From: Clostridiales bacterium
GTDB taxonomy: Bacteria > Bacillota > Clostridia > Oscillospirales > Oscillospiraceae
DNA length: 5,097 nt
NCBI GenBank assembly: GCA_012728025.1
Contig: JAAYFX010000208.1
Location: 1-5,097 of the forward strand
Reading direction: 5' to 3'
A program made the position numbers and the translations under genes. Shown here piece after piece: positions 5,009 to 5,097 of this stretch (positions are counted from its first letter, which is position 1; every line of letters starts with the position of its first letter). A model generated the notes under the pieces. The model had not been told where the DNA came from. It saw nothing but the letters and a program-made list of their open reading frames with translations, and searched no databases.

Positions 5009-5045
5009 TCAATTATTCAATTTTTCCAGCATCTCAATTATTCAA
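5009..5045. repeat. 12-bp exact direct repeat, 25 bp apart
   Basis: TCAATTATTCAA occurs at 5009-5020 and again at 5034-5045. The start-to-start distance of 25 bp is about two and a half helical turns. It could be a pair of binding sites for a regulator of a gene beyond the right edge, or a chance repeat in AT-rich DNA. Confidence 0.55.
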
Positions 5046-5055
5046 AAATCAGCTT

Positions 5056-5097
5056 ATGAAGATGATAAAAAAAGAAACCGGCATGGATTTTACTCCA
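5056..5097 (+). CDS. possible start of a gene running off the right edge (partial)
   Basis: An ATG at 5056 opens 14 codons, reading MKMIKKETGMDFTP to the last base of the window. The same frame is open upstream to a TAA at 4945-4947. No Shine-Dalgarno sequence precedes the ATG, and no domain can be recognised. A later start, or a non-coding edge, is equally possible. Confidence 0.22.
   Translation, partial: MKMIKKETGMDFTP

Larger units (their letters stand above)
4886..5097. other. right-end region with no confident gene
   Basis: Beyond the regulator's promoter no complete gene is visible. The stretch contains A-rich DNA (4900-4915), a 12-bp direct repeat and a forward frame open from 4948 to the window edge. 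Together with 4788-4885, this makes about 310 bases between the regulator start and the window end without a supported gene. Confidence 0.5.

Overview
The window looks like an ordinary chromosomal segment of a low-to-moderate G+C Gram-positive anaerobe, most likely a Clostridia member (Bacillota). The reasons are strong GGAGG-type ribosome binding sites, AT-rich intergenic DNA with sigma-A-type promoters, GTG starts, and the protein families present. I could not run a search, so the genus is not assigned.

Layout, left to right. Positions 1-394 are AT-rich and essentially gene-free; a frame that is open from the left edge and stops at 79 could be the tail of an upstream gene. A small iron-sulfur protein joining a divergent 4Fe-4S domain (YjdI type) to a CDGSH domain lies at 395-835 (+). 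It converges on a large membrane-anchored methyl-accepting chemotaxis protein at 954-2399 (-), and a G+C-rich hairpin at 878-912 sits between them as a shared terminator. The chemoreceptor gene is preceded by a very good promoter (2554-2582, minus strand) and an unusually long leader of about 148 nt. That leader contains several mutually exclusive inverted repeats and a hairpin that almost touches the ribosome binding site.

Divergent from it are a short YgjP/DUF45-type zinc metallopeptidase (2712-3230, +) and a HAD-superfamily phosphohydrolase (3312-4169, +). They are separated by a terminator whose 5' arm lies inside the last codons of the peptidase. An unrecognised 37-codon basic reading frame (4141-4254) overlaps the end of the HAD gene. 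A small DtxR/MntR-family metalloregulator lies at 4413-4787 (-), with its own terminator (4338-4359) and promoter (4857-4885). The right end (4886-5097) has no confident gene, only a 12-bp exact direct repeat and a frame open to the window edge.

The genes do not form one pathway. Loose themes are metals and Fe-S (the CDGSH protein, the zinc peptidase, the metalloregulator) and housekeeping signalling (the chemoreceptor). No mobile element, CRISPR array, tRNA or rRNA is visible. The items most worth a second look are the structured leader of the chemoreceptor gene, the small frame at 4141-4254, and the mixed MntR/DtxR metal site of the regulator.
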